DNA of 47,775 nucleotides from Caulobacter sp. GTDB taxonomy: Bacteria > Pseudomonadota > Alphaproteobacteria > Caulobacterales > Caulobacteraceae. The translations under genes were made by a program, and so were the position numbers. The notes beneath the pieces are model-generated. The model was not told the DNA's origin and made no database searches. It saw nothing but the letters and a program-made list of their open reading frames with translations. Numbering within the stretch: the first letter of the stretch is position 1; each line of letters begins with the position of its first letter. The stretch spans positions 1 through 47,775 of the forward strand of contig JAGHZU010000028.1 in NCBI GenBank assembly GCA_017745235.1, read 5' to 3'. This document shows, in pieces, positions 8,225 to 17,833 of this stretch.

Positions 8225-9228
8225 ACCGCGTCCGAGGCGGCCAGGTGGCAGGTGGCCACGCCGCCCTGCTCGACCTGGATGGTCACGTGGCCGATGTTGA
8301 ACCGCTTCGAAAGCTCGCCGCACAGGTCGTGCAGGAACTGGTCGTTGTCGGGGTTCTGCGGCCGCACCAGGTGCGCCGTCAGGGCCGTCTCGGTGGTGCT
8401 CATGGCCCAGATGTGCAGGTCGTGCACCTCGGTCACGCCCGGACGCCCGGCCAGCCAGGCGCGCACGGCCTTGGGGTCGATGCCGCGCGGCGCCGCGTCC
8501 AGGGCCAGGTCCAGGCTGTCGCGCAGCAGACCCCAGGTGCCGATCACGATGACGATCACGATCGCCAGGCTGACCACCGGGTCCAGCCACAGCCAGCCGG
8601 TGAACGACATGGCCGCGGCGGCCACGACCACTCCGGCCGAGATCGCCGCGTCGGCGGCCATGTGCAGGAACGCGCCCCGGATGTTCAGGTCGTGCTCGGA
8701 GCCCTTCATGAACATCAGGGCCGTGGCGGTGTTGATGACGATGCCGATGGCCGCGACGATCATCACCGGCCCGGTCTCGATCGGCTGGGGATCGGCGAAG
8801 CGGCGGGCGGCCTCCCAGGCGATGGCCCCCACGGCCACCAGCAGGAAGACGGCGTTGGTCAGCGAGGCCAGGATCGTGCCCTTGCGCAGGCCGTAGGTGC
8901 GCCGGCCCGTCGGGGCCTGCTTGGCCAGGATCACCGCGCCCCAGGCCATGAACAGGCCCAGCACGTCCGACAGGTTGTGGCCGGCGTCGGCCAGCAGGGC
9001 CAGCGAGTGGGTGACCAGGCCCGCGGCGGCCTCGGCGGCCACGAAGGCGATGTTCAGCGCCGCGCCGATCGCGAAGGCCTTGCCGAAGTCCTTGGGCGCG
9101 TGGCTGTGCCCGCCCGGGCCGTGCGAATGCCCATGGCCGTGGGAATGGCCGTGCGAATGACCATGGCCGTGGCCATGGTCATGCCCGTGGTCGTGATCGT
9201 GCGCGTGGTCGTCGTGGGCGTGCGGCAT
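8221..9228 (-). CDS. Cation diffusion facilitator (CzcD-like) with His-rich N-terminus
   Basis: A 335-residue inner-membrane metal:proton antiporter. Residues 1-43 are an extreme His/Asp/Gly-rich tail (repeated HGH and HSHGH units) that probably binds zinc or a similar divalent ion in the cytoplasm. Six membrane helices follow; HSLALLADAGHNLSDVLGLF carries the conserved HxxxD site, with a second HMAADAAIS (HxxxD). The C-terminal cytoplasmic domain (VTEVHDLHIWAMSTTETALT) is typical of ZitB/CzcD proteins. The DNA encoding the His tail is a short degenerate repeat of CATGGCCGTGG-like units. Its stop overlaps the waaA start, which is unusual company for a metal exporter. The metal is not determinable, but zinc (or cobalt or cadmium) is usual for this subfamily. 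Confidence 0.93.
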   Translation of the reverse strand: MPHAHDDHAHDHDHGHDHGHGHGHSHGHSHGHGHSHGPGGHSHAPKDFGKAFAIGAALNIAFVAAEAAAGLVTHSLALLADAGHNLSDVLGLFMAWGAVILAKQAPTGRRTYGLRKGTILASLTNAVFLLVAVGAIAWEAARRFADPQPIETGPVMIVAAIGIVINTATALMFMKGSEHDLNIRGAFLHMAADAAISAGVVVAAAAMSFTGWLWLDPVVSLAIVIVIVIGTWGLLRDSLDLALDAAPRGIDPKAVRAWLAGRPGVTEVHDLHIWAMSTTETALTAHLVRPQNPDNDQFLHDLCGELSKRFNIGHVTIQVEQGGVATCHLAASDAV

Positions 9229-9282
9229 GGGTCTTCATCCCACCAAGGGGCGCCGCGATCAATCGCCTCGTCGATCCCGGCC

Positions 9283-11427
9283 CTAGAACGCGTATTTCAG
9301 CGTCACGCGGGCGTTGCGCGGCTCGCCGTAGACGAAGCCGGCGAACCAGGCGTTGTTGTTGATGTAGGTCTTGTCGAAGACGTTGTTGACGTTCAGCTGG
9401 GCCGAGACGCGGTCGTTGATCCGGTACTCGGCCATCAGGCCGACGATGGCGTAGGCCGGCTGGCCGACGGGCTCCAGCTTGTGCGTGCCGGGGTTCTCGG
9501 CCACCTGGGGCGGCCGGCTTTCCCAGCGCAGGGAGCCGCCCACCCGCAGGCCCGCGACCCGCTCGCCCAGGTCGTAGACCGTCGCCAGCTTCAGCATCCG
9601 GCGCGGGTGGTGGGCCACCACGTCGGCGCCGGCCTCGTCCTTGGCGCTGAAGTCGGTCCAGCCCAGGTTGACGTCCCAGTTGGGGGCGAGCTTGCCCGAG
9701 ACCTCGATCTCGTAGCCGTCGGACACCGTGCCCCGGGCGGCGCGGAAGGCGGGATTGACGGTGCCGGGCACGAAATGGCCGTCGTCGACCACCGCGAAGT
9801 TGTTCTGCTCGATGCGGAACACCGCGACCGAGGCGAACAGGCGCCCGCCCATGAACTCGCCCTTCAGCCCGGCCTCGTAGGCGTCGCCTTCCAGCGGGTC
9901 GAGATAGGCGCCGTTGCGGTCGCGGTTGTTCTGCGGCTTGAAGATGCTGGTGTAGCTGGCGTAGGCCGAGACGTTGGCGGTGACGTCGTAGATGACCCCG
10001 GCATAGGGGGTGAAGATGTTGTCGTGCTCGAGGGTGAAGGGCGCGGGCGTGTAGACGGTGACCACCTCCTCGCGCTTCCAGTCGCTCAGGCGCCCGCCCA
10101 GGATGACCTTGAGGTTGTCGGCCAGGTTCAGGCGGGCGGCGGCGTAGACTGCATATTGGGTGGTCACGCCCTTCTCGGACATGTCGTAGCGCGGTCCCCA
10201 CGCGGGCTCGGCGTAGGAGCCGTCCCACTGGAAGAAGTTCCCCAGCGGGGCTTCGGACGGAGTCGGGTCCTGGTTGGTCCAGCCGCCCTTGAGGTGGTTG
10301 TACATCGCCCCAACGACCAGCTCGTGCCGGCGGCCGAAGAGGTCGAACGGGCCCTGGGCCATCAGGCCCAGGTTCCACTGCTTGGGCCGGGAATCGTACC
10401 AGTAGCCGGTTCCGGACATGCCCTGGCCGGTGACGGGGTCGGGAAAGCCGGTGGTGAACAGCAGCTTGGAATTCTCGACCTGGCGGTGATAGCCCAGGTC
10501 GCCGCGCAGCGACCAGCCGCCGGCGAACTGGTGCTTGAGCACGGCGAAGGCGGTCTGGTCGGACGTGTCCCACTGGTTCCAGCGCGTGCCGGTGGTCTTG
10601 GAGCGGTCCCAGTGGGTGCGCGAGCCGTCGCTGAACCAGTAGGGCAGCTGCCCCCAGAGGACGCCGCTGCGCTTGTCGCTCTGGTGGGCCGCGCCGAGGC
10701 TCAGCTGGGTGTCGGGGCCGAGGTCGGCGTCGACCACGCCGTAGAGGACGTAGCCCTTGGTCTTCTCCAGGTCGACGAAGGCGTCCTGGCGGTAGCCCTG
10801 TGCCACCACGCGTCCGCGCACCGTGCCGGCGGCGTTGAGCGGGGCGCTCAGGTCGCCGGTGGCGGCGAAGCGGTTCCATGACCCGCCCTCGAGGTTGACC
10901 TCGCCGGCGGTCACGCGGCTGTCGGCGTGCTTGCGCACCAGGTTGATGGCGGCCGAGGGCTCGCCCGCCCCGTTCAGCAGGCCCGTGGCGCCGCGCACGA
11001 TCTCCACCCGTTCGTAGATGGCCGTCGAGGTCTCGTCGAAGCCGACGTTGCCGGTCTGGAACGGGGCGCCGTCGATCTGGAAGTTGCTGATCTCGAAGCC
11101 GCGCGAGGACAGGGTGTTGCGTCCCCGGTCGACGGCCTTGGCCGAGATGCCCGTTGCGAAGGCCAGCACGTCGGAGACGTTGGACAGCGCCTGGTCCTCG
11201 ATCTGCTGGCGGGTGATGGCGGTGATCGACTGCGGCGTCTGGCGCGGCGTCAGCTCGAAGCCGATGGCGGCGTTCGTCGACTGGTCGGCGTGGCCGTAGA
11301 TGACCAGGGCCTCGACCGCGTGTTCGTCCCCGCCGTCGTGATCCGTGGGTGGCGCTGTCTGGGCGAGCGCGGGAGAAACGAGGGCCAGGCTCACGCCGCC
11401 GGCCAGCAGCCACTTCTTGAAGTCCAT
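9283..11427 (-). CDS. TonB-dependent siderophore receptor (FhuE/FoxA/FpvA-like)
   Basis: A 714-residue outer-membrane receptor. A Sec signal peptide (residues 1-22, cleaved after ALA) is followed by a TonB-box-like VEALVIYG (about 38-45) and then the plug domain. The plug carries TPRQTPQSITAITRQQIED and TGLLNGAGEPSAAINLVRK, which are characteristic of ferric-siderophore receptors of the FpvA/FhuE type. The barrel ends with the YGEPRNARVTLKYAF C-terminal signature and a terminal Phe. AGGGGGAC lies 8 bases before ATG 11427. A Fur-box-like palindrome at 11501-11519 lies in the leader, which supports iron repression. It is followed 54 bp later by the CDF gene. The siderophore is unknown. Confidence 0.94.
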   Translation of the reverse strand: MDFKKWLLAGGVSLALVSPALAQTAPPTDHDGGDEHAVEALVIYGHADQSTNAAIGFELTPRQTPQSITAITRQQIEDQALSNVSDVLAFATGISAKAVDRGRNTLSSRGFEISNFQIDGAPFQTGNVGFDETSTAIYERVEIVRGATGLLNGAGEPSAAINLVRKHADSRVTAGEVNLEGGSWNRFAATGDLSAPLNAAGTVRGRVVAQGYRQDAFVDLEKTKGYVLYGVVDADLGPDTQLSLGAAHQSDKRSGVLWGQLPYWFSDGSRTHWDRSKTTGTRWNQWDTSDQTAFAVLKHQFAGGWSLRGDLGYHRQVENSKLLFTTGFPDPVTGQGMSGTGYWYDSRPKQWNLGLMAQGPFDLFGRRHELVVGAMYNHLKGGWTNQDPTPSEAPLGNFFQWDGSYAEPAWGPRYDMSEKGVTTQYAVYAAARLNLADNLKVILGGRLSDWKREEVVTVYTPAPFTLEHDNIFTPYAGVIYDVTANVSAYASYTSIFKPQNNRDRNGAYLDPLEGDAYEAGLKGEFMGGRLFASVAVFRIEQNNFAVVDDGHFVPGTVNPAFRAARGTVSDGYEIEVSGKLAPNWDVNLGWTDFSAKDEAGADVVAHHPRRMLKLATVYDLGERVAGLRVGGSLRWESRPPQVAENPGTHKLEPVGQPAYAIVGLMAEYRINDRVSAQLNVNNVFDKTYINNNAWFAGFVYGEPRNARVTLKYAF

Positions 11428-11500
11428 CTGGTCAGTCCCCCTGAACGCCGCCCGGTACGCGAGCGCCGGGGGCGGATAACAGCGGCGCGACCTATATGCA

Positions 11501-11519
11501 AATGATATTTATTCTCATT
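11501..11519 (-). promoter_or_regulatory. Fur-box-like operator
   Basis: AATGATATTTATTCTCATT is a 19-bp imperfect palindrome (9-1-9, seven of nine pairs matching) closely resembling the Fur consensus GATAATGATAATCATTATC. It is strikingly AT-rich against the surrounding GC-rich DNA. It lies 74 bp upstream of the siderophore receptor start, in the gap after the M1 peptidase stop. Iron-dependent repression of the receptor by Fur is inferred. Confidence 0.75.
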
Positions 11520-11543
11520 ATTAAGTCGGCGAGGGGAGACCGC

Positions 11544-12878
11544 TCAGCCGGGCGGCGCCCCGAACACCCACTCCGCGAACAGCGTGTCCAGGTCCCGGCC
11601 GCTGGCGGCCTCCATCGCGCGTTGCAGGTCGGCGCTCGTGACCGTCCCGCCGGCATGGTCGCGGGTGTAGCGGCGCAGGCCCGACCAGAAGGCCTCCTCG
11701 CCCAGCGCCGTGCGCAGGCGGTCCATGAACAGGGCGCCCTTGCTGTACTGGACGGCCCGCCGCGCCCCCAGGCTGGGATAGGTCCCGTCCCAGGCCAGGG
11801 GCTTGTCGAAGCCCGCCGCCCGCGCCTTGTCCAGGCGGCTCCGCGCCATCGCCAGCTCGGCCTCGTAGGCGGCCCGGCCGTGGCGGCGCTCCTTCCAGGC
11901 GGCGGTCATGAAGGTGGTGATCCCCTCGTTCAGCCAGAAGTCCCTCAGCGTCGCGCAGGTGACGAGGTTGCCCCACCACTGGTGCGCCAGCTCGTGGGCG
12001 ACGGCCCAGTCCTGGGCGGGATCGCCCGGCGCGGCGGGAACCGCGTCCAGCCCCAGCACCGAATAGGTCGCCGCCTCCTGGGCCTCGCGGCCCGCGACCA
12101 GCAGCTGGCCGTACTCGGCGACGGGCAGGGGGACCCCGGCCTTGTCGGCGAAGAAGCGCGCCATCTCGCCCGTCTCGCCGAACCGCCGCCTCAGCGCGTC
12201 CGCGTCGGCCACGTCGCTCAGATAGGCCAGCTTCACGCCGCCGGCCCGGTCCTCGGCCCGGACGAAGCGCCCCACCGCGAAGCCGAACAGGTAGGCCGAA
12301 TAAGGCCGGGGCGTGCGCCAGGACTGGACCTCGCCGCCGCCGGGCAGCGGCCGTCGCCCGACCCGCTCGCCCGCCGCCAGGGCGTCCATCCCGGCCGGCA
12401 CGGTCAGGTCCAGGGCGAAGGCCGCCTTGTCGCCGAAGCGCTCCTGCGCGCAGATCATCCAGTCGCAGGCGAAGTAGCTGGTGTGCAGCGAGGCGCCCGT
12501 CCCTTCCAGGCCGCGCGCCGGCCGGCCGTGATAGGTCACCTCCAGCCGCGCCGTGCGCCCGCGCGCCAGCGGCCGGGGCAGGTCGAAGTCCAGGCTTTCG
12601 CCGCGCGTCGTCACGGCGACCGGCGCGCCGTCCAGGCTGGCGTGGTCGATGGTCAGGGCGTTGGCCGAGAAGCTCAGGCGCGAAAGCCCGTCGGCCATGG
12701 CGCGCAGGGTGATCGTCTCGCGGCCGGACACGGCCTTGTTCGCGACGTCCGGCGTCAGGGCCAGGTCGTAGCGCGTCACGTCGAAACCTTCGCCGGGCGC
12801 GGCGGCGGACGCCGGGGCGACGGATGACGCAACGCTCAGGATCAGGACGATCGGCGCGGCGATGGCGTAGGGGCGCAT
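11544..12878 (-). CDS. Secreted short M1-family metallopeptidase
   Basis: A 444-residue protein with a signal peptide (about residues 1-26, APASAAA). The zinc site AVAHELAHQWWGN (H295, E296, H299) and the downstream LNEG Glu (E318) fit the M1 pattern HExxH-x18-E. QYSKGALFMDRLRTALGEEAF is the usual M1 follow-on region. The protein is about half the length of PepN/APN because it stops after the catalytic domain and lacks the large alpha-helical C-terminal domain. The substrate-amine-binding GxMEN motif expected just before the zinc site reads REAQEAATY here (about 264-272), so one Glu may be kept while Met and Asn are lost. It lies upstream of the Fur-controlled receptor on the same strand, 116 bp away. 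A periplasmic aminopeptidase role is likely but the specificity may differ. Confidence 0.87.
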   Translation of the reverse strand: MRPYAIAAPIVLILSVASSVAPASAAAPGEGFDVTRYDLALTPDVANKAVSGRETITLRAMADGLSRLSFSANALTIDHASLDGAPVAVTTRGESLDFDLPRPLARGRTARLEVTYHGRPARGLEGTGASLHTSYFACDWMICAQERFGDKAAFALDLTVPAGMDALAAGERVGRRPLPGGGEVQSWRTPRPYSAYLFGFAVGRFVRAEDRAGGVKLAYLSDVADADALRRRFGETGEMARFFADKAGVPLPVAEYGQLLVAGREAQEAATYSVLGLDAVPAAPGDPAQDWAVAHELAHQWWGNLVTCATLRDFWLNEGITTFMTAAWKERRHGRAAYEAELAMARSRLDKARAAGFDKPLAWDGTYPSLGARRAVQYSKGALFMDRLRTALGEEAFWSGLRRYTRDHAGGTVTSADLQRAMEAASGRDLDTLFAEWVFGAPPG

Positions 12879-12893
12879 GGTCGTTTTGTCCGC

Positions 12894-13268
12894 TCAGAAA
12901 TGCGAATGCGAGCCCTGGCGGAAGGTCTTCCAGCGCGCCTCGTCATCCACCAGCAGGTCCGGATCGGGTCCGAACGTGAAGGCCACGCCTGCCTTGAAGT
13001 CCGCCGCGGCGCCGTCGTGCCGCCGAACCGTCACGTCGTAGAGCCGGTAGGTGGGAACGCCCCGACCGCCCCACCGGATTCCCCGGCGGTGGACCTTGGT
13101 CACGTTGCGGCCCTGGCCCTCGAAGTCACGCTTGATCCTGAGGGCGTCGCGGACCGGCGTCGTCCGCCAGATCCACAGCGGCAGCGCCACGAACTGGAAG
13201 ACCGGCCAGCCCAGCAGCAGGAGCAGGAAGAGCGCGGCCGCCGCGACCTCCAGCAGGCTCCGCGTCAT
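12894..13268 (-). CDS. Hypothetical membrane-anchored small protein
   Basis: A 124-residue protein with GGGGGAC well placed before ATG 13268. One long N-terminal hydrophobic segment (about residues 7-33, LFLLLLLGWPVFQFVALPLWIW) anchors it. The soluble remainder holds RRGIRWGGRGVPTYRLYDVTVRR and a short acidic region. I recognise no family. It lies 20 bp downstream of the DUF374 acyltransferase and 15 bp upstream of the M1 peptidase, all on the same strand, so it is probably co-transcribed with them. GC3 is high and the codon choice fits the neighbours, which supports a real gene. Confidence 0.7.
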   Translation of the reverse strand: MTRSLLEVAAAALFLLLLLGWPVFQFVALPLWIWRTTPVRDALRIKRDFEGQGRNVTKVHRRGIRWGGRGVPTYRLYDVTVRRHDGAAADFKAGVAFTFGPDPDLLVDDEARWKTFRQGSHSHF

Positions 13269-13287
13269 GGAAGTCCCCCGTCCAAGC

Positions 13288-13997
13288 CTAGCCCTCGTCC
13301 GGCTCCAGCCCGACGATCGCCTCGGCCCGCCGGGTCACGGCCGACAGCTGCGCGGCCCAGTCGTCGACCAGGGCGTCGGGGTCGTCGCCCCGGCCCGCGC
13401 CGGTGGGGGCGCTCCACACCATGGCGGCCTTGGCGAAGGGCAGCGGGATCACCGTGCGGTCCCACGAGCCCAGGCGGATGCACGGGTTGGCGGCCAGGCC
13501 CACGAAGATCACCGGCGCGCCGGTCACGCGCGCCAGGGACGGGGTGCCCTTCTCCATGCGTTCGGCCGGTCCGCGCGGGCCGTCGGGGGTGATGGCCACG
13601 CCGCCGCCGTCCTTGACCCATTTGATCATGTCGCGGAAGGCCTGCTCGCCGTGCTTGTTCTTGGCCGGGTCCGACTTCTTGGTCGACGAGCCGCGGATCG
13701 AGGGGAAGCCCAGCTTCTCCACCGTCTGGGCGATGAACTCGCCGTCGGCCGAGCGCGAGATGAGGGCCCGCATGTCCTGGCGGGAGGGCTCCTGCGGCCA
13801 GGTCAGCGGCGACATGGGGATGCGCGCGTGCCAGAAGCACAGGATCGCGCCCGAGCCGGTCTCGCGGCCCTTCGCCCACACCGCCTCGGCGTGCTCCTGC
13901 CCCTCGCGGGTCATGCGCAGGGTGCGGAAGACCAGCTTGGAATAGGCGGCGAAGATCGACGAGACGACCTGGATCACCAGCGGCCAGCGCAGGGGTC

Positions 13998-14001
<4 letters not shown>
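13288..14001 (-). CDS. Lysophospholipid acyltransferase-family protein (DUF374)
   Basis: A 237-residue protein of the DUF374 branch of the PlsC/LPLAT superfamily. ILCFWHARIPMSPL contains the DUF374 form of the catalytic His motif (WHxR in place of HxxxxD). LISRSADGEFIAQTVEKLGF and VAITPDGPRGPAERMEKGT are the other conserved blocks. An N-terminal hydrophobic segment probably holds it at the inner membrane. The ATG at 14001 overlaps the msbA stop (ATGA), so the two are coupled. In many alphaproteobacteria this gene lies with msbA, waaA and lpxK, which suggests a role in acylating lipid A or a related envelope lipid. The reaction itself has not been shown from this sequence. Confidence 0.87.
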
Positions 14002-15842
<1,841 letters not shown>

Positions 15843-15923
15843 GGGCGAGGGGTCGGATTTCGCGCGCTGGGTGTCAACGCCCGTCTGCGCCGTCATTGCG
15901 GCGGGGGTGCGGCGCTGTGGCTT

Positions 15924-15952
15924 TTGCATTACAGGGCTGTGGCGCCTACTTA
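15924..15952 (+). promoter_or_regulatory. Candidate sigma-70-type promoter for the PTP-like gene
   Basis: TTGCAT (15924-15929) and TACTTA (15947-15952) are separated by exactly 17 bases. They lie about 25 bases before the proposed TTG start, in the gap divergent from msbA. The match to -35/-10 hexamers is partial. This is the least GC-rich stretch of the gap. Confidence 0.3.
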
Positions 15953-15976
15953 GGGCCTTCACCGAAGGATCGCCAT

Positions 15977-16642
15977 TTGCCCGGCTACGACCTCACCACC
16001 CGCTGGGGGCGGTTTCGCACCTATCTCCACTATCTGTGGAACGACCACGCCTACCTGCGGCTCGGCTTCAAGAACGACCACTGGATCAGCCCCGAGATGG
16101 TCCGCACCAACCAGCCCTGGCCGCACCAGCTGGCTGAGTGGAAGGCCAAGGGGATCAAGACGATCATCAACCTGCGCGGCGGGTTCGACGGCAGCTTCTA
16201 CGCGCTCGAGAAGGACGCCTGCGAGCGGCTGGGCCTGAAGATGGTCGATTTCGTCATCACCTCGCGCGAGGTTCCGATCAAGGACCGCGTGCTGGGCGCC
16301 AGGAAGCTGTTCGAGGAGATCGAATACCCGGCCCTGATGCACTGCAAGTCGGGCGCGGACCGGGCGGGTATCATGAGCGTGCTCTACGCTCATTTCCGCC
16401 TGGGCCTGCCGATCGAGGAAGCCAAGGAGCAGCTGTCGTTCAAGTACCTGCACATCAAGCAGGGCAAGACCGGCGTGCTGGACTACGTGTTCGAGCGCTA
16501 CCTGACCGACGCCGCTCCCAAGGGCCTGACCTTCACCCAGTGGGTGGAAAGCCCCGACTACGACCCCGTGGCGATGAAGGCCGACTTCCGCGCCGGCATG
16601 ATCGGCGGGATCGTGACCGAGGGGATCCTGCGGCGGGAGTAG
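15977..16642 (+). CDS. Protein-tyrosine/dual-specificity phosphatase-like protein
   Basis: A 221-residue protein from a TTG start at 15977, preceded by GAAGGA (15964-15969) with 7-base spacing. The frame is open back to a TTG at 15896, but that adds an unconvincing leader. The PTP signature LMHCKSGADRAGIM carries the nucleophile Cys123 and Arg129 (C-x5-R). GIKTIINLRGG is the matching upstream strand, and FDGSFYALEKDACERLGLKM the DSP-like segment. The N-terminus has aromatic-rich LHYLWNDHAYLRLGFKN and no signal peptide. It is divergent from msbA, so an envelope-linked target (a lipid or sugar phosphate, as for some bacterial PTP-fold lipid phosphatases) is possible, but a protein substrate cannot be excluded. 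Confidence 0.82.
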   Translation: MPGYDLTTRWGRFRTYLHYLWNDHAYLRLGFKNDHWISPEMVRTNQPWPHQLAEWKAKGIKTIINLRGGFDGSFYALEKDACERLGLKMVDFVITSREVPIKDRVLGARKLFEEIEYPALMHCKSGADRAGIMSVLYAHFRLGLPIEEAKEQLSFKYLHIKQGKTGVLDYVFERYLTDAAPKGLTFTQWVESPDYDPVAMKADFRAGMIGGIVTEGILRRE

Positions 16643-16650
16643 GGGTCTGC

Positions 16651-16790
16651 GTTCTTCCTCCTACGGGGAGGAGCGCCGAAGGCGCGGAGGGGGCAAGTCG
16701 GCGCGCACCGGGCCCGATCCAGGCGGACCGCGCGGCGTGTCGACACTTGCCCCCACCTGGCGCCCCCACCTGGCGGCGCGGCTGAGGGGG
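16651..16790. repeat. Composite palindromic intergenic repeat, copy B
   Basis: GTTCTTCCTCCTACGGGGAG followed by GAGCGCCGAAGGCGCGGAGG and GGGCAAGTCGGCGCGCACCG matches copy A at 5820 with only scattered differences. A CTTGCCCCCACCTGGCG block, complementary to the GGGGGCAAG part, comes about 45 bases later, and CCCCCACCTGGCG is then repeated in tandem at 16760-16772. It fills the gap between the PTP-like gene and the convergent DUF4170 gene. Confidence 0.75.
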
Positions 16791-16799
16791 TCTCCGCCC

Positions 16800-17024
16800 T
16801 TAGTCCAGGCTCGGGTCCAGCAGCTTGTGGGCGTGGATGATGAAGTAGCGCGCGTGGGCGTTGTCGACGGTGGCCTGGGCCTTGGCCTTCCAGGCGGCGT
16901 GGGCGTCGGCGTAGTTGGCGTAGGCGCCGACGAACTCGACCTGCTTCAGGTCGCGGAACTCGGTGTCGGAAACGTTCTTCAGTTCACCGCCGATCACGAG
17001 ATGAAGAAGCTGCTTGTCAGACAT
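16800..17024 (-). CDS. DUF4170 small protein
   Basis: A 74-residue soluble protein starting MSDKQLLHLVIGGELKNV and ending with HARYFIIHAHKLLDP. The central EFVGAYANYADAHAAWKAKA is typical of DUF4170, a family restricted mainly to alphaproteobacteria and of unknown function. It often sits beside a CysQ-like phosphatase and waaA. The start at ATG 17024 is preferred; the frame continues upstream only as a shadow of the neighbouring gene. It lies 29 bp after the CysQ-like gene on the same strand, so it is probably the last gene of the pmbA-cysQ-DUF4170 operon. Confidence 0.85.
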   Translation of the reverse strand: MSDKQLLHLVIGGELKNVSDTEFRDLKQVEFVGAYANYADAHAAWKAKAQATVDNAHARYFIIHAHKLLDPSLD

Positions 17025-17053
17025 ATCGGGGAAGATCCTGCGCGGAGTTATCG

Positions 17054-17833
17054 TTAGGGCAGGTCGATATGCCCGACGCGTGACAGGATCAACGGGGCAA
17101 GCGCAGGATTGGCGCAAACCAGGCTCGGAAAGAGCGGTTTTGCGTGATTGTAGGTGAAATCGCGGCCCTTGTGGTCGGTCAGGACGGCGCCGGCCTCGGC
17201 CCGGATCAGGTCGGCGGCGGCCAGGTCCCATTCGCTCTTGGGCGACAGGGCGATGGCTGCGTCGAAGGCGCCGGCCGCCACCAGGCAGATGCGGTAGGCG
17301 ATCGAGTTGCGGCTCTCCACCCGCATCGCCGGCCACGGCGTGGGCCAGGCCGGGTGCTGGAACATCTTGGCGTCGCCCAGCATGGCGGCGTCTTCCAGGT
17401 CGCTCGTCGCGCTGGGCGAGATCGCCCCGCCGTTCAGCGTGGCTCCGCCGCCCAGGACGGCGGCGTAGGTCTCGTCCAGGGCCGGGGCGTGCACCACGCC
17501 CGCGATCGGCCGGCCGTCCTCGACCACGGCGATCGACACGGCGAACCACGGCTTGCCCTTCATGAAGGCCACGGTGCCGTCGATCGGATCGACCAGGAAC
17601 TGGCGGCGGGTGGAAAGGCGCGCGGGATCGTCGACCGTCTCCTCCGACAGCCAGCCGTAGTCGGGCCGCGCCTTGCGCAGGCGCGTCGTCAGCAGGGCGT
17701 CGACCGCCAGGTCGGCGTCGGTGACGGGCGAGCCGCCGTCCTTGGACCAGATCTTCAGCCCGCCCTCGCGCGCGGCCAGCGCCAGGGCGCCGGCTTCGCG
17801 CGCCGCGTCGAGGATCAGGTCCAGGTCGCTCAT
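17054..17833 (-). CDS. cysQ: Inositol monophosphatase-family / 3'(2'),5'-bisphosphate nucleotidase CysQ-like
   Basis: A 259-residue Mg-dependent phosphatase. GSPVTDADLAVDALL, WLSEET (metal-binding Glu), FLVDPIDGTVAFMKGKPWFA (DPxDGT) and SEWDLAAADLIRAEAGAVLT (WDxAA) are the canonical metal and substrate motifs. CysQ hydrolyses 3'-phosphoadenosine 5'-phosphate from sulfate assimilation; related enzymes act on inositol monophosphate. Neighbours (PmbA, DUF4170) match the usual alphaproteobacterial cysQ context, which favours CysQ. The ATG at 17833 overlaps the pmbA stop by four bases (ATGA). Substrate choice within the family is inference. Confidence 0.88.
   Translation of the reverse strand: MSDLDLILDAAREAGALALAAREGGLKIWSKDGGSPVTDADLAVDALLTTRLRKARPDYGWLSEETVDDPARLSTRRQFLVDPIDGTVAFMKGKPWFAVSIAVVEDGRPIAGVVHAPALDETYAAVLGGGATLNGGAISPSATSDLEDAAMLGDAKMFQHPAWPTPWPAMRVESRNSIAYRICLVAAGAFDAAIALSPKSEWDLAAADLIRAEAGAVLTDHKGRDFTYNHAKPLFPSLVCANPALAPLILSRVGHIDLP

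Noticed and set aside
8245..10881. 878-codon plus-strand frame opposite the CDF transporter and TonB receptor
   Set aside because: It spans two well-supported minus-strand genes and has no family motifs.
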